Shown here: piece after piece, positions 1 to 8,528 of the stretch | Position numbering within the stretch: position 1 is the first letter of the stretch | Layout of the letters: every line of letters begins with the position of its first letter | Assembly: GCF_034424625.1 (NCBI RefSeq) | Contig: NZ_CP139976.1 | Span: 3,038,001-3,102,000 of the forward strand | Direction of reading: 5' to 3' | Length of the DNA: 64,000 nucleotides | Source of the DNA: Janthinobacterium lividum | Lineage (GTDB): Bacteria > Pseudomonadota > Gammaproteobacteria > Burkholderiales > Burkholderiaceae_D | Translations under genes and position numbers: made by a program | Notes under the pieces: model-generated | The model's input: the letters and a program-made list of their open reading frames with translations, nothing else | Told to the model about the DNA's origin: nothing | The model's database searches: none

Positions 1-13
1 GCAGTGACAACCG

Positions 14-48
14 GCGCCGGAGGAAATCGCGGACTCGTCCTCCGGCGC
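14..48 (+). terminator. Probable terminator of a gene left of the window
   Basis: An 11-bp perfect inverted repeat (gcgccggagga at 14-24, tcctccggcgc at 38-48) encloses a 13-base loop and is followed by a short T-rich stretch (tgtctttcct). It most likely ends transcription of a gene upstream of the window. The T tract is weak, so a structured leader for the following gene is the alternative. Confidence 0.55.
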
Positions 49-91
49 TGTCTTTCCTGAGTTCGTGCAGATTCCAGGCAGGGAACAAGCG

Positions 92-721
92 ATGGGCATT
101 CAATTCAACGTCCGCTACAACGTGGAAACAGACGATTTGCAAGGCAACTCCGTGCTGGTTTTCCTGAAGCTGCAAAACCCGCAGGGCCATTACCACAGTC
201 ATGCCTGGCAAGTGTTGACGGGGTCGGCCGGCGCCACCGAATCGTTCCACTACGAGGACAGGATCTCGACCGACGTGAACAGTTTCGGCATCACCGGGAA
301 CACCATCGTCTCGGGCCGCCAGGTCATCGCGCCGGGCCAGCTGCTGTCGGCCGTGAGCCCGCATGGCTTGTCGCCGCTGCTGCAGCCGGCCGCCGCCTCG
401 CTGGCGCAATCGAAGCTGACGCCGGCACAATGCGGCGTCATGAACGAGACCAGCCCATTCATCCCATTCAGCTGCAACTGGTACGTGAACGACCGGCCGG
501 TCGCGACCATGCCCGATGTCGACGCCAACATGACGGTCGGTTTCGAATACCTGCCCAGCCTCTATTTTGTGGTCGCCATGCGGCCAGCAGCGGGCCAGAC
601 CTACAGCCTGGAGAGCTTCCAGGACATGACGCAGTATGCGATGCCGGTCTCGGTTACCGAAGTGGACGTGACCTTGCACCGCAGCCAGGACGCGTGGCGC
701 TTCGACTTCGCCGCCCGCTAG
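92..721 (+). CDS. Uncharacterised protein, 209 aa
   Basis: I do not recognise this family. The ATG at 92 is preferred over the in-frame GTG at 65; an imperfect purine-rich ribosome site (cagggaac) lies just upstream. There is no signal peptide or membrane segment. The protein begins MGIQFNVRYN, is rich in short beta-type segments, and has two cysteines (one in QCGVMNETSP, one in FSCNWYVNDR). A hydrophobic stretch near residue 165 (LPSLYFVVAMRP) looks like a core strand. It may be a soluble beta-sandwich protein. It stands alone, with a terminator-like hairpin before it and a convergent gene after it. Codon use matches its neighbours, so it is probably a genuine gene. Confidence 0.7.
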   Translation: MGIQFNVRYNVETDDLQGNSVLVFLKLQNPQGHYHSHAWQVLTGSAGATESFHYEDRISTDVNSFGITGNTIVSGRQVIAPGQLLSAVSPHGLSPLLQPAAASLAQSKLTPAQCGVMNETSPFIPFSCNWYVNDRPVATMPDVDANMTVGFEYLPSLYFVVAMRPAAGQTYSLESFQDMTQYAMPVSVTEVDVTLHRSQDAWRFDFAAR

Positions 722-743
722 CGCGCGCCGCGACCGGCACGGC

Positions 744-1592
744 TCACACTTCGACGGCCAGGTCGTCGAAGTCGGCCAGGGTGCCGCCATTGGCGATCAG
801 CTGCTCGAAGCTGTGCTTGCGGCGCGCGTCGATGTGCGTATTGCTGACGCCGCGCTTCCAGTAGCCGGCCACCAGCACCTGTTCCTTGTCCAGGCCTGCA
901 TCGATGCGGAAGTACTGGCGGATGGCGCGCATTTCATCGCGTTCGCCCGCGCCCCATATCGCGTAACCGTGCGGATCTTGTAACGCCCTGGCCTGGGCGG
1001 CCAGCGGCCCCTCCGGCGCCACGTGGGCCGTGCCGAGACGCTGCAATGCCAGGCCAGGCACCTCGGGTAATTCCTGGAACGCCGCTTCATCATCGGTCAC
1101 CACCCAGCCGATGCCGGCCGCGTTGGCGGGCCATTGCTGCAACATGGCATACAGCGCGGGTATGCCCGTCTCGTCGAGGAAGAGGGCGAGCTTGCGTTCG
1201 CCGCCTCCTGGCACGGTGAATTGCGGGCGCGGCCCCGTCAGGCGAAAGACGTCGCCCACGCGCACGCTGTCACCCCAGCGCATCATGGGGCTGGCATGTG
1301 CATGCAGCACGATATCGAAGGTAAAGGCTGATGCCGCCGCGTCATAGCTGCGCACGGTGTAGATGCGCGACTCGCCGCCATCGATGGCGCCGTCGAGATG
1401 GATGCGGAAGGCCACGTTGGGCAGCGTCCAGTGTGGATCGTCGCCCGAGCGGGCCAGACTGGCCGCGACGCGCAGCACGCTGGGGACGGGGCGCGCGATG
1501 GCGGCGACGGTGGCCGTGACTGCATGCAGGCCGCGGTCATGCTCGGCGTTGCGCAAGGGACTGCCGGATTGCGGTTCTGGGGGTGTTGCCAT
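744..1592 (-). CDS. Siderophore-interacting protein (ViuB/YqjH type, FAD-binding)
   Basis: A 282-aa cytoplasmic flavoprotein of the siderophore-interacting family, whose members reduce ferric siderophores to release iron using NAD(P)H and FAD. The N-terminal ferredoxin-reductase-like FAD domain carries the RIYTVR signature at 76-81 (Arg-x-Tyr-Thr for flavin) and a GD loop near 108-114. The C-terminal domain carries FLDETGIPA (138-146), WGAGERDEM and GYWKRGVSN, all typical of the family. The start at 1592 has a good AGGAG ribosome site 8 bases upstream. It is divergent from a TetR regulator, with an operator-like palindrome between the two. No siderophore biosynthesis gene is nearby, so it probably serves imported siderophores; that last point is inference. 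Confidence 0.9.
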   Translation of the reverse strand: MATPPEPQSGSPLRNAEHDRGLHAVTATVAAIARPVPSVLRVAASLARSGDDPHWTLPNVAFRIHLDGAIDGGESRIYTVRSYDAAASAFTFDIVLHAHASPMMRWGDSVRVGDVFRLTGPRPQFTVPGGGERKLALFLDETGIPALYAMLQQWPANAAGIGWVVTDDEAAFQELPEVPGLALQRLGTAHVAPEGPLAAQARALQDPHGYAIWGAGERDEMRAIRQYFRIDAGLDKEQVLVAGYWKRGVSNTHIDARRKHSFEQLIANGGTLADFDDLAVEV

Positions 1593-1615
1593 GTAAGTAC
1601 TCCTGTGTCTTGGGT

Positions 1616-1642
1616 AATTAGTTTCATTATGCTAAACTAATT
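1616..1642. promoter_or_regulatory. Palindromic operator between SIP gene and tetR
   Basis: A perfect 9-bp inverted repeat, aattagttt (1616-1624) and aaactaatt (1634-1642), with a 9-base spacer lies in the 88-base divergent intergenic region. Size and symmetry suit a TetR dimer, so the adjacent TetR protein probably binds here and controls both genes. The assignment rests on position and symmetry only. Confidence 0.55.
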
Positions 1643-1680
1643 GCTGAAAAACGACAACGCAGCTGCCGCCACGGAAAATA

Positions 1681-2262
1681 ATGATGACTATCGCCACCGA
1701 TACACCGCGCCCCGGGCGTCCCCCCAGCATCACGCGCGCGCGCATTGCCGACGCCGGCATCGCCATGGGCTTGCCCGCCATGACCTTTACGGGCGTGGCC
1801 GCCTTGCTCGGCGTCAGCCACGTGGCGCTGTACAAGCACGTCGCGAACCTGGCCGCGCTCAAGCTGCTGGTGGCCGCGGAGATTTTTGAACGCTGGCAAT
1901 TGCCGGCGCCCGGAGAGGATGACCTGGAGCAGTATCTGCTGCGTTTCAGCGCTTCGCTGCGCCAGCTGGTCAAATTGCATCCCGGCCTGGCGCCCTATCT
2001 GCTGCGCCGGAAAGCGACGCCGCCAGCCATACTGGCGCGTATCGAGGCCCACCAGGCGCAGGTGGCGCACGGCTACCAGCTGCCGCTGGAGCGCGCCCGC
2101 TGGCTGCTGTCGACCGTGGCGTTTCACTGCGTGGCCCTGGCCGACACCGTGTATGCGCCGGCCGGCGAAGCATGGCAGGACGCGGACGACATGGCCATCG
2201 AGGCCGAGTTTGACCTGGGCATGCGCGCGTTGGTCATCGGGGTGCTGACGATGCGGCCGTAA
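1681..2262 (+). CDS. TetR family transcriptional regulator
   Basis: A 193-aa TetR-type repressor. The N-terminal helix-turn-helix covers roughly residues 13-60, with the typical stretch FTGVAALLGVSHVALYKHV including the recognition helix. The C-terminal part is helical and presumably binds a ligand; the ligand is unknown. Two ATG codons lie in tandem at 1681 and 1684. It is divergent from the siderophore-interacting protein gene, with a palindrome in the shared promoter region, so it likely controls that gene and itself. Confidence 0.85.
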   Translation: MMTIATDTPRPGRPPSITRARIADAGIAMGLPAMTFTGVAALLGVSHVALYKHVANLAALKLLVAAEIFERWQLPAPGEDDLEQYLLRFSASLRQLVKLHPGLAPYLLRRKATPPAILARIEAHQAQVAHGYQLPLERARWLLSTVAFHCVALADTVYAPAGEAWQDADDMAIEAEFDLGMRALVIGVLTMRP

Positions 2263-2300
2263 TGGCGCGCAATCTTGCTCGAACTATAACTGCGTCAGGC

Positions 2301-3404
2301 TCAGCTTGCCTGCATGGCCGGCCTGCGCCGGCGCCAGAACGGCGCTGATGGCCAGCGCGTTTCCTGGCCGTAGCAGTACGCCAGGTGGCGTTCGTACGCC
2401 GCGCCGATGGCTGTCAGTTCCCCATTGTATTTATGATAGGCATTCACGTCGCCGTGCAGCGTGCGGTCGGCGGCCTCGGCCGCGGCCAGGCCCGTGTACA
2501 GGGCGTTGAAGATGCCTTGCGATGACAGCGGATCGAAGCTCAGCGCGGCGTCGCCGACGGCGAACCAGCCTGGGCCGGCGCCGGCGTCCAGGGTCGCCGT
2601 ATGCGCGGGCGTGGACATGGCGAGTGTCTCGGCCGCATAGCCTTGCTGCTCCAGCAATTCCCGCGTGGCGGGCAGGCGCCGCGCCGCCGCTTCCAGCCAG
2701 CCGGCATCGCGCAAGATGTTGGTGTCGAGCAAGTCGGCATCCGTATGCAGGGCCAGCACGCGGCGCTGGCCGGGCAGGGGCGCGCTGTACCACCAGCCAT
2801 CTTCGCACGCCTCGATGTGGGCAAAGCCCCGCGCGGAGGGCGTGCGATCCTGCCCGTATTGCCATACTGATACCAGCCGGTCGCTGCGCTGGCGCCGCGC
2901 CCCGATTCTGCGGGCCAGCCGGGCGTTGCGTCCCGTGGCGTCGATGATGATGCGCGCCGCCGCTTCGCAAAGGCCGTGCTGCGTTACCAGGCGTACTTTC
3001 CAGCCGGCATCGTCCGGTACGATGCCCACGATCTTGGCCGAGGCCAGCAGGGCGGCGCCGCGCCGGCGCGCCTCGTCGCGCAGCCACAGGTCGAAGGTGC
3101 CGCGCGCCAGGTGCCAGCCGTGCCCGTCGGGATCGCTGAGGAAGTGGTGTTCCGTCCAGGCGCCGTTCCACCAGGCGCGGTTGCCGTGGTAGGGCGCATG
3201 GCCCTGTTGCAGGAAGGCGTCAAGCAAGCCCATGTCCTGCAACAGGCGCGCGGCGGCCGGCGGCAGCGATTCGCCGATGCGCGCCAGCGGGGCGGCCAGG
3301 CGGTCGACCAGCAAGATCCGGTGCCGCCCCGCCAGGTTCAGGGCGGCCGTGGCGCCGGCCGGACCGGCGCCAACGATGAGCACGTCGGCCTGCAGCAGGG
3401 TCAC
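2301..3404 (-). CDS. lodB: LodB-like flavoprotein (tryptophan-halogenase fold)
   Basis: A 367-aa FAD-dependent oxidoreductase with the Rossmann dinucleotide motif VGAGPAGA at 10-17 and the later flavin loop VGDAALSFDPLSSQG typical of tryptophan-halogenase and p-hydroxybenzoate-hydroxylase relatives. In Marinomonas, LodB is required to make the cysteine tryptophylquinone cofactor in its partner oxidase LodA. The GTG start at 3404 overlaps the stop of the upstream lodA by four bases (GTGA), showing translational coupling, which supports the LodB assignment over a free-standing halogenase. Cytoplasmic; no signal peptide. Confidence 0.85.
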   Translation of the reverse strand: MTLLQADVLIVGAGPAGATAALNLAGRHRILLVDRLAAPLARIGESLPPAAARLLQDMGLLDAFLQQGHAPYHGNRAWWNGAWTEHHFLSDPDGHGWHLARGTFDLWLRDEARRRGAALLASAKIVGIVPDDAGWKVRLVTQHGLCEAAARIIIDATGRNARLARRIGARRQRSDRLVSVWQYGQDRTPSARGFAHIEACEDGWWYSAPLPGQRRVLALHTDADLLDTNILRDAGWLEAAARRLPATRELLEQQGYAAETLAMSTPAHTATLDAGAGPGWFAVGDAALSFDPLSSQGIFNALYTGLAAAEAADRTLHGDVNAYHKYNGELTAIGAAYERHLAYCYGQETRWPSAPFWRRRRPAMQAS

Positions 3405-5266
3405 AAGCGGTGCCGTTGCAGATGGCGTGCTTTTTCCGTGCCTTCCAGGTCGACGTCGACGAACTCGTCCGGTATGCCCGCCGCGGCGCGCAACTGGTGC
3501 TTGCCGGCTATCGGCTGCGGCAGGTTTTCCACCTGCAGGAAGGCGGGGAAGCCCGTCACGTCCGTGGGGCCTGGGCGTACTTCCACCACGCCCACTTGCG
3601 CCAGGTCGGCGATCATGTTGTTGATCTGCTCTTCATAGCTGATGTTGCCCAGCGGCCGTATCCACGCGGCGCGCCGGGCGAAGGCGGCCAGGCGGTCGTC
3701 GACGGGAACTTCGCGGTTCATCACCGTGTCGTAGGCGAGCTTGCTCATCACCTGGTTGGGCACGCGCGCGGGCCAGAAGGTGGGCACGTAGGGATCGTAG
3801 TCGGACTGGTAGCCGGAGCGGCAGCTGGCCGTGTCCGTCTGCCATGGCACGGCCATCCAGCGCGTCACGCCGCCGGCGATCTGCGCCGAGCAGGGGCTGC
3901 TGATATTGTCCGGTGTCAAGACGGCGCCGTAGTCCGGCTCCACCCAGCCCGGCGGCCGGTGCGCCAGGCGGAACGGCGCGCTGTACATGCTGGCCTGGCG
4001 CATGGGCCAGGTCATTTCGCAGCCGGGGTGGAAGGCGTCGGCCAGGCAGAATTCCATGGCCGCGCGCAGCAGGGTGTCCGGTTGCTGCGCCAGCTCCACG
4101 TCGGCCAGGCTTTGCGGCGGCGTCTTGCCGGGCGCATAGTCGTCCGTGAACTTGCCGTCGGCCCATTGCTTGAGGAAGCGCAACTGCAGATTGCTCAGCG
4201 CGCAGTTCTGGCGCGGCGTGTCTGCCGGCGGGATGGCCATCGCATCGCCATACAGCCACGGCCACGGCGACGGCGCCCAGGCGTCGCGCTCGAACTGGCG
4301 GAACTGGTTATAGATGACGTTGCGCCACTCCTTGCGGTTTTCGGACGGGCTAGCCAGGCGCGCCATCCATTCGTCGCGGCTGAACGGCGTGCTGCCGTCC
4401 CAGCCAAAGGCGGCCGCAAAGCCGGCATTCACCCATTGCAGGTTGGACAGGCGCTCGAAAATGGGGCGGATATCATCCTGGAACGAGGGAACGGCAGGCG
4501 CGGCAATTTTGCCTTCGGAAACAAACAAGTCGCGCATCAAGTCCCACATGGTGCGCACCGACTTTTGCTGCGGCGCATAGTCGGGCGGCGCGACGACCAC
4601 CCAGGCCATGTCGACGGGCAAGGCATGGCCCTGGTAGTGCACCTTGGCGCAGACGGGGCCGTCGGCCGTGTCGTCATGCCAGCCTTCGTTGTTGGCAAAG
4701 GTGATGGCGCGCGCGCCATTCCACGAGGCCGACTTGCCATGGCCGCCCAGCACGATCAGCCGTCCCATGGCATCCGTGCGCAATTCGCCCAGGTAGACGG
4801 GCGTGCCCATGAAGCGGCCGCTGTCGAAGGCCACGCCTTGGCTGTCGCTGCCGCTGATCTTGCGCTCGCCCGGCGTGATGGACAATTGCGCGCGGTCGGT
4901 GACGGCCATGTTGCGCAGGAACGAGGGCTGGGTGACATTCGCCTCGGGAATATCGAGCGCGATCTGGAACTGGTACCACGCCGCCTTCGTGTTGGCCAGG
5001 GTAACGGACCATTCGATGTCGGCATTGCTGGCGTTCAATTCGGCCACCGCCACGCCGGCCGCGTTCAGGCCGTAGATGCGAAAGCTGGCCGCCTGGCGCT
5101 TGATGGCTCCGGACGCATCGCGGTAATAACCGGCCGGCCGCGCCGCCGGTTCCGGCACCTCCGGTCCCAGAAAGTACTCGCTGGGGCTGTTGCCCACGCG
5201 GGCAATGCCGATGGGCGGATAAATCGCCGCCTTGACGATGACGGTATCTTGGGTGGGGGTGGACAT
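3401..5266 (-). CDS. lodA: LodA/GoxA-family CTQ-dependent amino-acid oxidase
   Basis: A 621-aa protein of the LodA/GoxA family: quinoprotein oxidases that deaminate an amino acid (lysine for LodA, glycine for GoxA) and release hydrogen peroxide and ammonia. The N terminus (PPIGIARVGNSP) and the central MAVPWQTDTASCRSGYQSDY block are diagnostic. Cys482 sits in that block as the likely cofactor cysteine. The tryptophan partner is probably Trp535 (RRAAWIRPLG, 53 residues on; the spacing in LodA is 65), with Trp498 (PTFWPARVPN) as the alternative. The start at 5266 is chosen for its GGAAAGG ribosome site. Coupled to lodB. Substrate cannot be told from sequence. It is shorter than LodA (about 726 aa). 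Confidence 0.88.
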   Translation of the reverse strand: MSTPTQDTVIVKAAIYPPIGIARVGNSPSEYFLGPEVPEPAARPAGYYRDASGAIKRQAASFRIYGLNAAGVAVAELNASNADIEWSVTLANTKAAWYQFQIALDIPEANVTQPSFLRNMAVTDRAQLSITPGERKISGSDSQGVAFDSGRFMGTPVYLGELRTDAMGRLIVLGGHGKSASWNGARAITFANNEGWHDDTADGPVCAKVHYQGHALPVDMAWVVVAPPDYAPQQKSVRTMWDLMRDLFVSEGKIAAPAVPSFQDDIRPIFERLSNLQWVNAGFAAAFGWDGSTPFSRDEWMARLASPSENRKEWRNVIYNQFRQFERDAWAPSPWPWLYGDAMAIPPADTPRQNCALSNLQLRFLKQWADGKFTDDYAPGKTPPQSLADVELAQQPDTLLRAAMEFCLADAFHPGCEMTWPMRQASMYSAPFRLAHRPPGWVEPDYGAVLTPDNISSPCSAQIAGGVTRWMAVPWQTDTASCRSGYQSDYDPYVPTFWPARVPNQVMSKLAYDTVMNREVPVDDRLAAFARRAAWIRPLGNISYEEQINNMIADLAQVGVVEVRPGPTDVTGFPAFLQVENLPQPIAGKHQLRAAAGIPDEFVDVDLEGTEKARHLQRHRL

Positions 5267-5438
5267 GGCGGGCCTTTCCAGATGCGTGGAGGGAAGGAAA
5301 ATATACCGCATAAAAAATGCGCCAAATGCGCACATAGTCACGCTGGCGTGAAATCGGGCGCCAGGCCGGGCAATTCAGTTGCTGTGCAGATTGACTTGTT
5401 GCCGGCACGCAGGTATCTTGGATCGGTATTGCCTGTTT

Positions 5439-5464
5439 ATCAATATATAAGATAATGTATTGAT
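5439..5464. promoter_or_regulatory. AT-rich inverted repeat upstream of small exported protein
   Basis: A perfect 7-bp inverted repeat, atcaata (5439-5445) and tattgat (5458-5464), flanks the AT-rich spacer tataagataatg, which contains -10-like hexamers. It lies 35 bases before the start of the small gene at 5499 and may be its promoter and operator. Weakly supported. Confidence 0.35.
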
Positions 5465-5498
5465 CCGATATTTTTCTATGCAACCTTTAAGGAATGAT

Positions 5499-5675
5499 AT
5501 GAAAATCAAGGCTATTTTCTGTGTTGGCGCGCTATCCCTGCTGGCTTTTCTGCCGGTATCGCAAGCGGCCCAGCCTGGCGAGGCGCTCGCTGCGGCGGTA
5601 CCGCATGCGAAAGGCGTGGCCCTGTTTCCGCAAGAAGGCAATATTCCACCGTTCCGCGGGTCCGGGTCCAGGTAA
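5499..5675 (+). CDS. Small exported protein, 58 aa
   Basis: Starts at ATG 5499 with a clear AAGGA ribosome site. The N terminus is a textbook Sec signal peptide: MKIK, then a hydrophobic core (AIFCVGALSLLAFLPV), then SQAA before a predicted cut. That leaves a mature peptide of only about 35 residues, ending NIPPFRGSGSR. No family recognised. It is followed 78 bases later by a two-component system on the same strand, so it could be a periplasmic partner or target of that sensor, though nothing in the sequence proves this. The AT-rich promoter region argues for a real gene rather than a chance frame. Confidence 0.5.
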   Translation: MKIKAIFCVGALSLLAFLPVSQAAQPGEALAAAVPHAKGVALFPQEGNIPPFRGSGSR

Positions 5676-5752
5676 GGCCACCGCGGCAGTCCCTGCGGCG
5701 CGGCGCCAGTCAAGGTAAGATGGTGGCTTTTTCAAGACCTTGAGAGGCCCGC

Positions 5753-6418
5753 GTGCGCGTGTTGCTGGTGGAAGACGATCCGATGATCGGGGAAAGCCTG
5801 GTCGAGGGCTTGCGCGGCGAGTGCTATGCCGTGGACTGGGTGCGCGATGGCCACGATGCGGAGCTGGCGCTGGCCGGTTTCGCCTACGATTTGATGCTGC
5901 TGGACCTGGGCTTGCCCGGCAAGGAAGGCATGGACGTGCTGCGCACCATGCGTGCGCGGGGCGCCGAGTTGCCCGTGCTGATCATCACGGCGCGCGACGG
6001 TACGCCGGCCCGCGTTGACGGACTCGACAGTGGTGCCGACGATTACCTGGTCAAGCCGTTCGACCTCGACGAGCTGCTGGCGCGCATCCGCGCGCTGCTG
6101 CGCCGCCGCGTCAGCCGTTCGCGCTCCGTCATCGAGCACGGCGCGCTGATCCTCGACCTGGCCAGCCACGAGGTCACGTTCGAGGGGGAGCTGATCAAGC
6201 TGCCGCCGCGCGAGTTTTCCGTGCTGCGCGCCTTGCTCGACCATCCGGGCAAGGTGGTGTCGAAGCGCCAGCTGAGCGAAAAGCTGTATGGCTGGGATTG
6301 CGAAGTGGAAAGTAATACCGTCGATGTGTACGTGTACCAGCTGCGCAAGAAGCTCGGTGCCGACTGCATCCAGACCGTGCGCGGCGTGGGCTACAAGATG
6401 CGGGTAGCATCGTGCTGA
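5753..6418 (+). CDS. OmpR/QseB-type response regulator
   Basis: A 221-aa two-component response regulator. The receiver domain (about 1-115) has the acidic pocket (Asp8, Asp9), the phosphoacceptor Asp51 (LMLLDLGLPG) and Lys101 (DYLVKPFD). The C-terminal winged helix (about 125-218) has the OmpR-type recognition region and ends with TVRGVGYKM. It starts at GTG 5753 and overlaps the following sensor kinase by 7 bases, so both are made together. Closest in style to QseB and PmrA regulators. Its targets are not evident from the window. Confidence 0.92.
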   Translation: MRVLLVEDDPMIGESLVEGLRGECYAVDWVRDGHDAELALAGFAYDLMLLDLGLPGKEGMDVLRTMRARGAELPVLIITARDGTPARVDGLDSGADDYLVKPFDLDELLARIRALLRRRVSRSRSVIEHGALILDLASHEVTFEGELIKLPPREFSVLRALLDHPGKVVSKRQLSEKLYGWDCEVESNTVDVYVYQLRKKLGADCIQTVRGVGYKMRVASC

Positions 6419-7722
6419 CCATCCGCCGCCAATTGCTGCTCGGTTTGCTGGCCGCCACCTTGCTGTGCGTGCTCGGCGCCGGCATTTCGCTGTTCCGTTC
6501 GCTGCTGGAAGAAACCAATGAACTGGCCGATCTGCAGCTGCGCCAGCTGGCCGTGGCCTTGCCCGACGAATTCGAGACGCAGACGGGCCTGGCCGCCGCG
6601 CAAGATCCGGAAGAAGCGTTCGTGCTGCAGGCCTGGGACGAGGACGGCCAGCCATTGCCCGTCCTGCAGGGCCAGCCGGCACTGCCGCGCTATGCGCTGG
6701 CCGGCTTTGCTGATGTCGTGCTGCACGGCGAGGACTGGCGTCTGTACGGCGAAACGCGGCGCGGCCGCTACGTGCAGGTGGCGCAGGCGCAGGCCGTGCG
6801 CGACCAGCTGGCCTGGCAGATGACCATGCGGGCCGGCGCGCCCCTGCTGGTGTTCGCGCTGATCCTGGCGCTGCTGATCGTCGCCGTCGTGGGGCGGGCG
6901 CTGGCGCCGCTGCACCGGCTGGCCGAATCTGTGGCGGGCCGTTCGCCGGATACGCTCACGCCGCTGGCGGCCGACGACATGCCGCCCGAACTGCGGCCCG
7001 TGGCGCTGGCGTTGAATAGCCTGATGGGGCAGTTCGAAGCGGCGCTGACGGCGCAGCGCACCTTTGTTGCCGATGCGGCGCATGAATTGCGCTCGCCGCT
7101 GACGGCGCTGAAACTGCAGCTGCAGGTGGCCGAGCGGGCCGCCAGCGAGGAAGAACGCCGCGTGGCGCTGGCGCGGCTGCATGAGCGGCTGGACCGCAGC
7201 ACGCACCTCGTGCGTCAGTTGCTCAGCCTGGCGCGCCACGAAACGGCGCTGGCGGCCAGCCAGCTGCACACGGTGGACCTGGGACAATTGCTGGAAGCGG
7301 CCGTGGCCGACCACAGCGCGCTGGCCGACAGCCGGGAGATCGACCTGGGCGTGGTGGAAACGTTGCCGGCCAGGGTGCTGGTACAGGCCGATCCCGATGG
7401 CTTGCAAGTGTTGCTGAATAACCTGATCGACAACGCCTTGCGCTACACGCAGCAGGGTGGCAGGGTCGACTTGCAGGCGGCCGTGGAAGAGGGCCGGCCC
7501 CTGCTGCGCGTGTCCGACAACGGTCCCGGCGTGCCGCAACAGCACCACGCGCGCCTGTTCGACCGCTTCTTCCGCCCCGACGGCAACGACGCCTGGGGCT
7601 GCGGCCTGGGTCTGTCCATCGTGCGCCACATCGCCGAGCACCACCAGGCCGATATCGCGCTGGCCGAGGGGGGCGAGGGACGGGGCCTGCAGGTGACGGT
7701 GCGTTTTCCGCAAGCGGCCTGA
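6412..7722 (+). CDS. Sensor histidine kinase (QseC-like)
   Basis: A 436-aa inner-membrane sensor kinase partnered with the regulator at 5753. Membrane segment one is at about 8-28 and segment two at about 142-160, enclosing a periplasmic loop of about 110 residues. A HAMP linker follows (ALAPLHRLAES), then the dimerisation domain with phosphoacceptor His224 (DAAHELRSPL). The ATPase domain has the N box (LNNLIDNALRYT) and G boxes (VSDNGPGVP and GCGLGLSIV). It starts at GTG 6412 inside the previous gene. A bidirectional terminator follows. The signal sensed is unknown. Confidence 0.92.
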   Translation: MLTIRRQLLLGLLAATLLCVLGAGISLFRSLLEETNELADLQLRQLAVALPDEFETQTGLAAAQDPEEAFVLQAWDEDGQPLPVLQGQPALPRYALAGFADVVLHGEDWRLYGETRRGRYVQVAQAQAVRDQLAWQMTMRAGAPLLVFALILALLIVAVVGRALAPLHRLAESVAGRSPDTLTPLAADDMPPELRPVALALNSLMGQFEAALTAQRTFVADAAHELRSPLTALKLQLQVAERAASEEERRVALARLHERLDRSTHLVRQLLSLARHETALAASQLHTVDLGQLLEAAVADHSALADSREIDLGVVETLPARVLVQADPDGLQVLLNNLIDNALRYTQQGGRVDLQAAVEEGRPLLRVSDNGPGVPQQHHARLFDRFFRPDGNDAWGCGLGLSIVRHIAEHHQADIALAEGGEGRGLQVTVRFPQAA

Positions 7723-7732
7723 ACGGACAAAA

Positions 7733-7764
7733 AAAAGCGGATGCCGGTCAGGACATCCGCTTTT
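7733..7764. terminator. Bidirectional intrinsic terminator
   Basis: A perfect 11-bp inverted repeat (aaaagcggatg at 7733-7743, catccgctttt at 7754-7764) with a 10-base loop, an A run on the left and a T run on the right. It serves the sensor kinase on the plus strand and the convergent nitroreductase gene on the minus strand. Confidence 0.88.
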
Positions 7765-7782
7765 CAATCACGGGCGAGGCGC

Positions 7783-8421
7783 TTACGCCAGCTCGGTGAT
7801 GAATTGCTCGCGCGCAGGGCGCACTTTTTTCAAGTCCACCAGCCAGTCGCCTGCGTCGGCGCGGTAGCCGAGCGGCAGCATGACGACGGAACGCAGACCT
7901 TTTTCACGCAGCTTCAGGATTTCATCGACCTTGGCTGGATCAAACCCTTCCATCGGCGTCGAATCGACCTTTTCCTGGGCCGCGGCGATCAGGGCCGTGC
8001 CCACGCCGATATATGCCTGGCGCGCCGCGTGCTGGTAGTTGGTTTCCGCATCGCGTTGCGGATACGTGGCCAGGATTTGCTGGCGGTATGCTTCCCAGCC
8101 TTCATTCCTGAAGCCGCGCACGGTGTTGACCAGGTCAAAGCGCGCGTTGATGCGTTCTGCCGTGTAATTGTCCCAGGCGGCAAACACCAGCAGGTGCGAG
8201 GCGTCCGTCACTTGCGACTGGTTCCATGCATGCGGCTTGATCTGTTCGCGCAGGGCCGGATTCGTCACGACGAAGACTTCGTAAGGATGCAGTCCGCTGG
8301 AGCTGGCCGTCAGGCGCACGGCTTCCAGGATGCGCTCGACCTTGTCTTGCGGCACCGTTTTCGTCGGGTCCATTTTCTTGGTGGCGTAGCGCCATTGCAG
8401 TGTTTCGAGCAGTGCGGACAT
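7783..8421 (-). CDS. Nitroreductase family NAD(P)H-dependent oxidoreductase
   Basis: A 212-aa flavoprotein of the FMN nitroreductase family (NfsB/YdgI type), which uses NAD(P)H to reduce nitro compounds, quinones or flavins. Family features: RYATKKMDPTK near the N terminus (phosphate and flavin contacts), LTASSSGLHPYEV near 40-52, and the C-terminal VVMLPLGYRADAGDWL. The start at 8421 is chosen because of the AAAGGGA ribosome site; the upstream in-frame ATG at 8436 lacks one. Cytoplasmic. It stands as a single gene with its own terminator. Physiological substrate unknown. Confidence 0.88.
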   Translation of the reverse strand: MSALLETLQWRYATKKMDPTKTVPQDKVERILEAVRLTASSSGLHPYEVFVVTNPALREQIKPHAWNQSQVTDASHLLVFAAWDNYTAERINARFDLVNTVRGFRNEGWEAYRQQILATYPQRDAETNYQHAARQAYIGVGTALIAAAQEKVDSTPMEGFDPAKVDEILKLREKGLRSVVMLPLGYRADAGDWLVDLKKVRPAREQFITELA

Positions 8422-8528
8422 ATAAATCCCTTTCATAATGAATAGTTCAGATTGGAAATGATAGCGGATTCAGGCATTTCAAGTGCTGCGGGCAAAAGAA
8501 CTTGTATAGCCGAGCCAGGCACGGTTGT

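Noticed and set aside
3410..5455. A 681-codon open frame on the plus strand opposite lodA
   Set aside because: Low-complexity Arg/Ala/Gly/His composition and complete overlap with a well-supported LodA gene.
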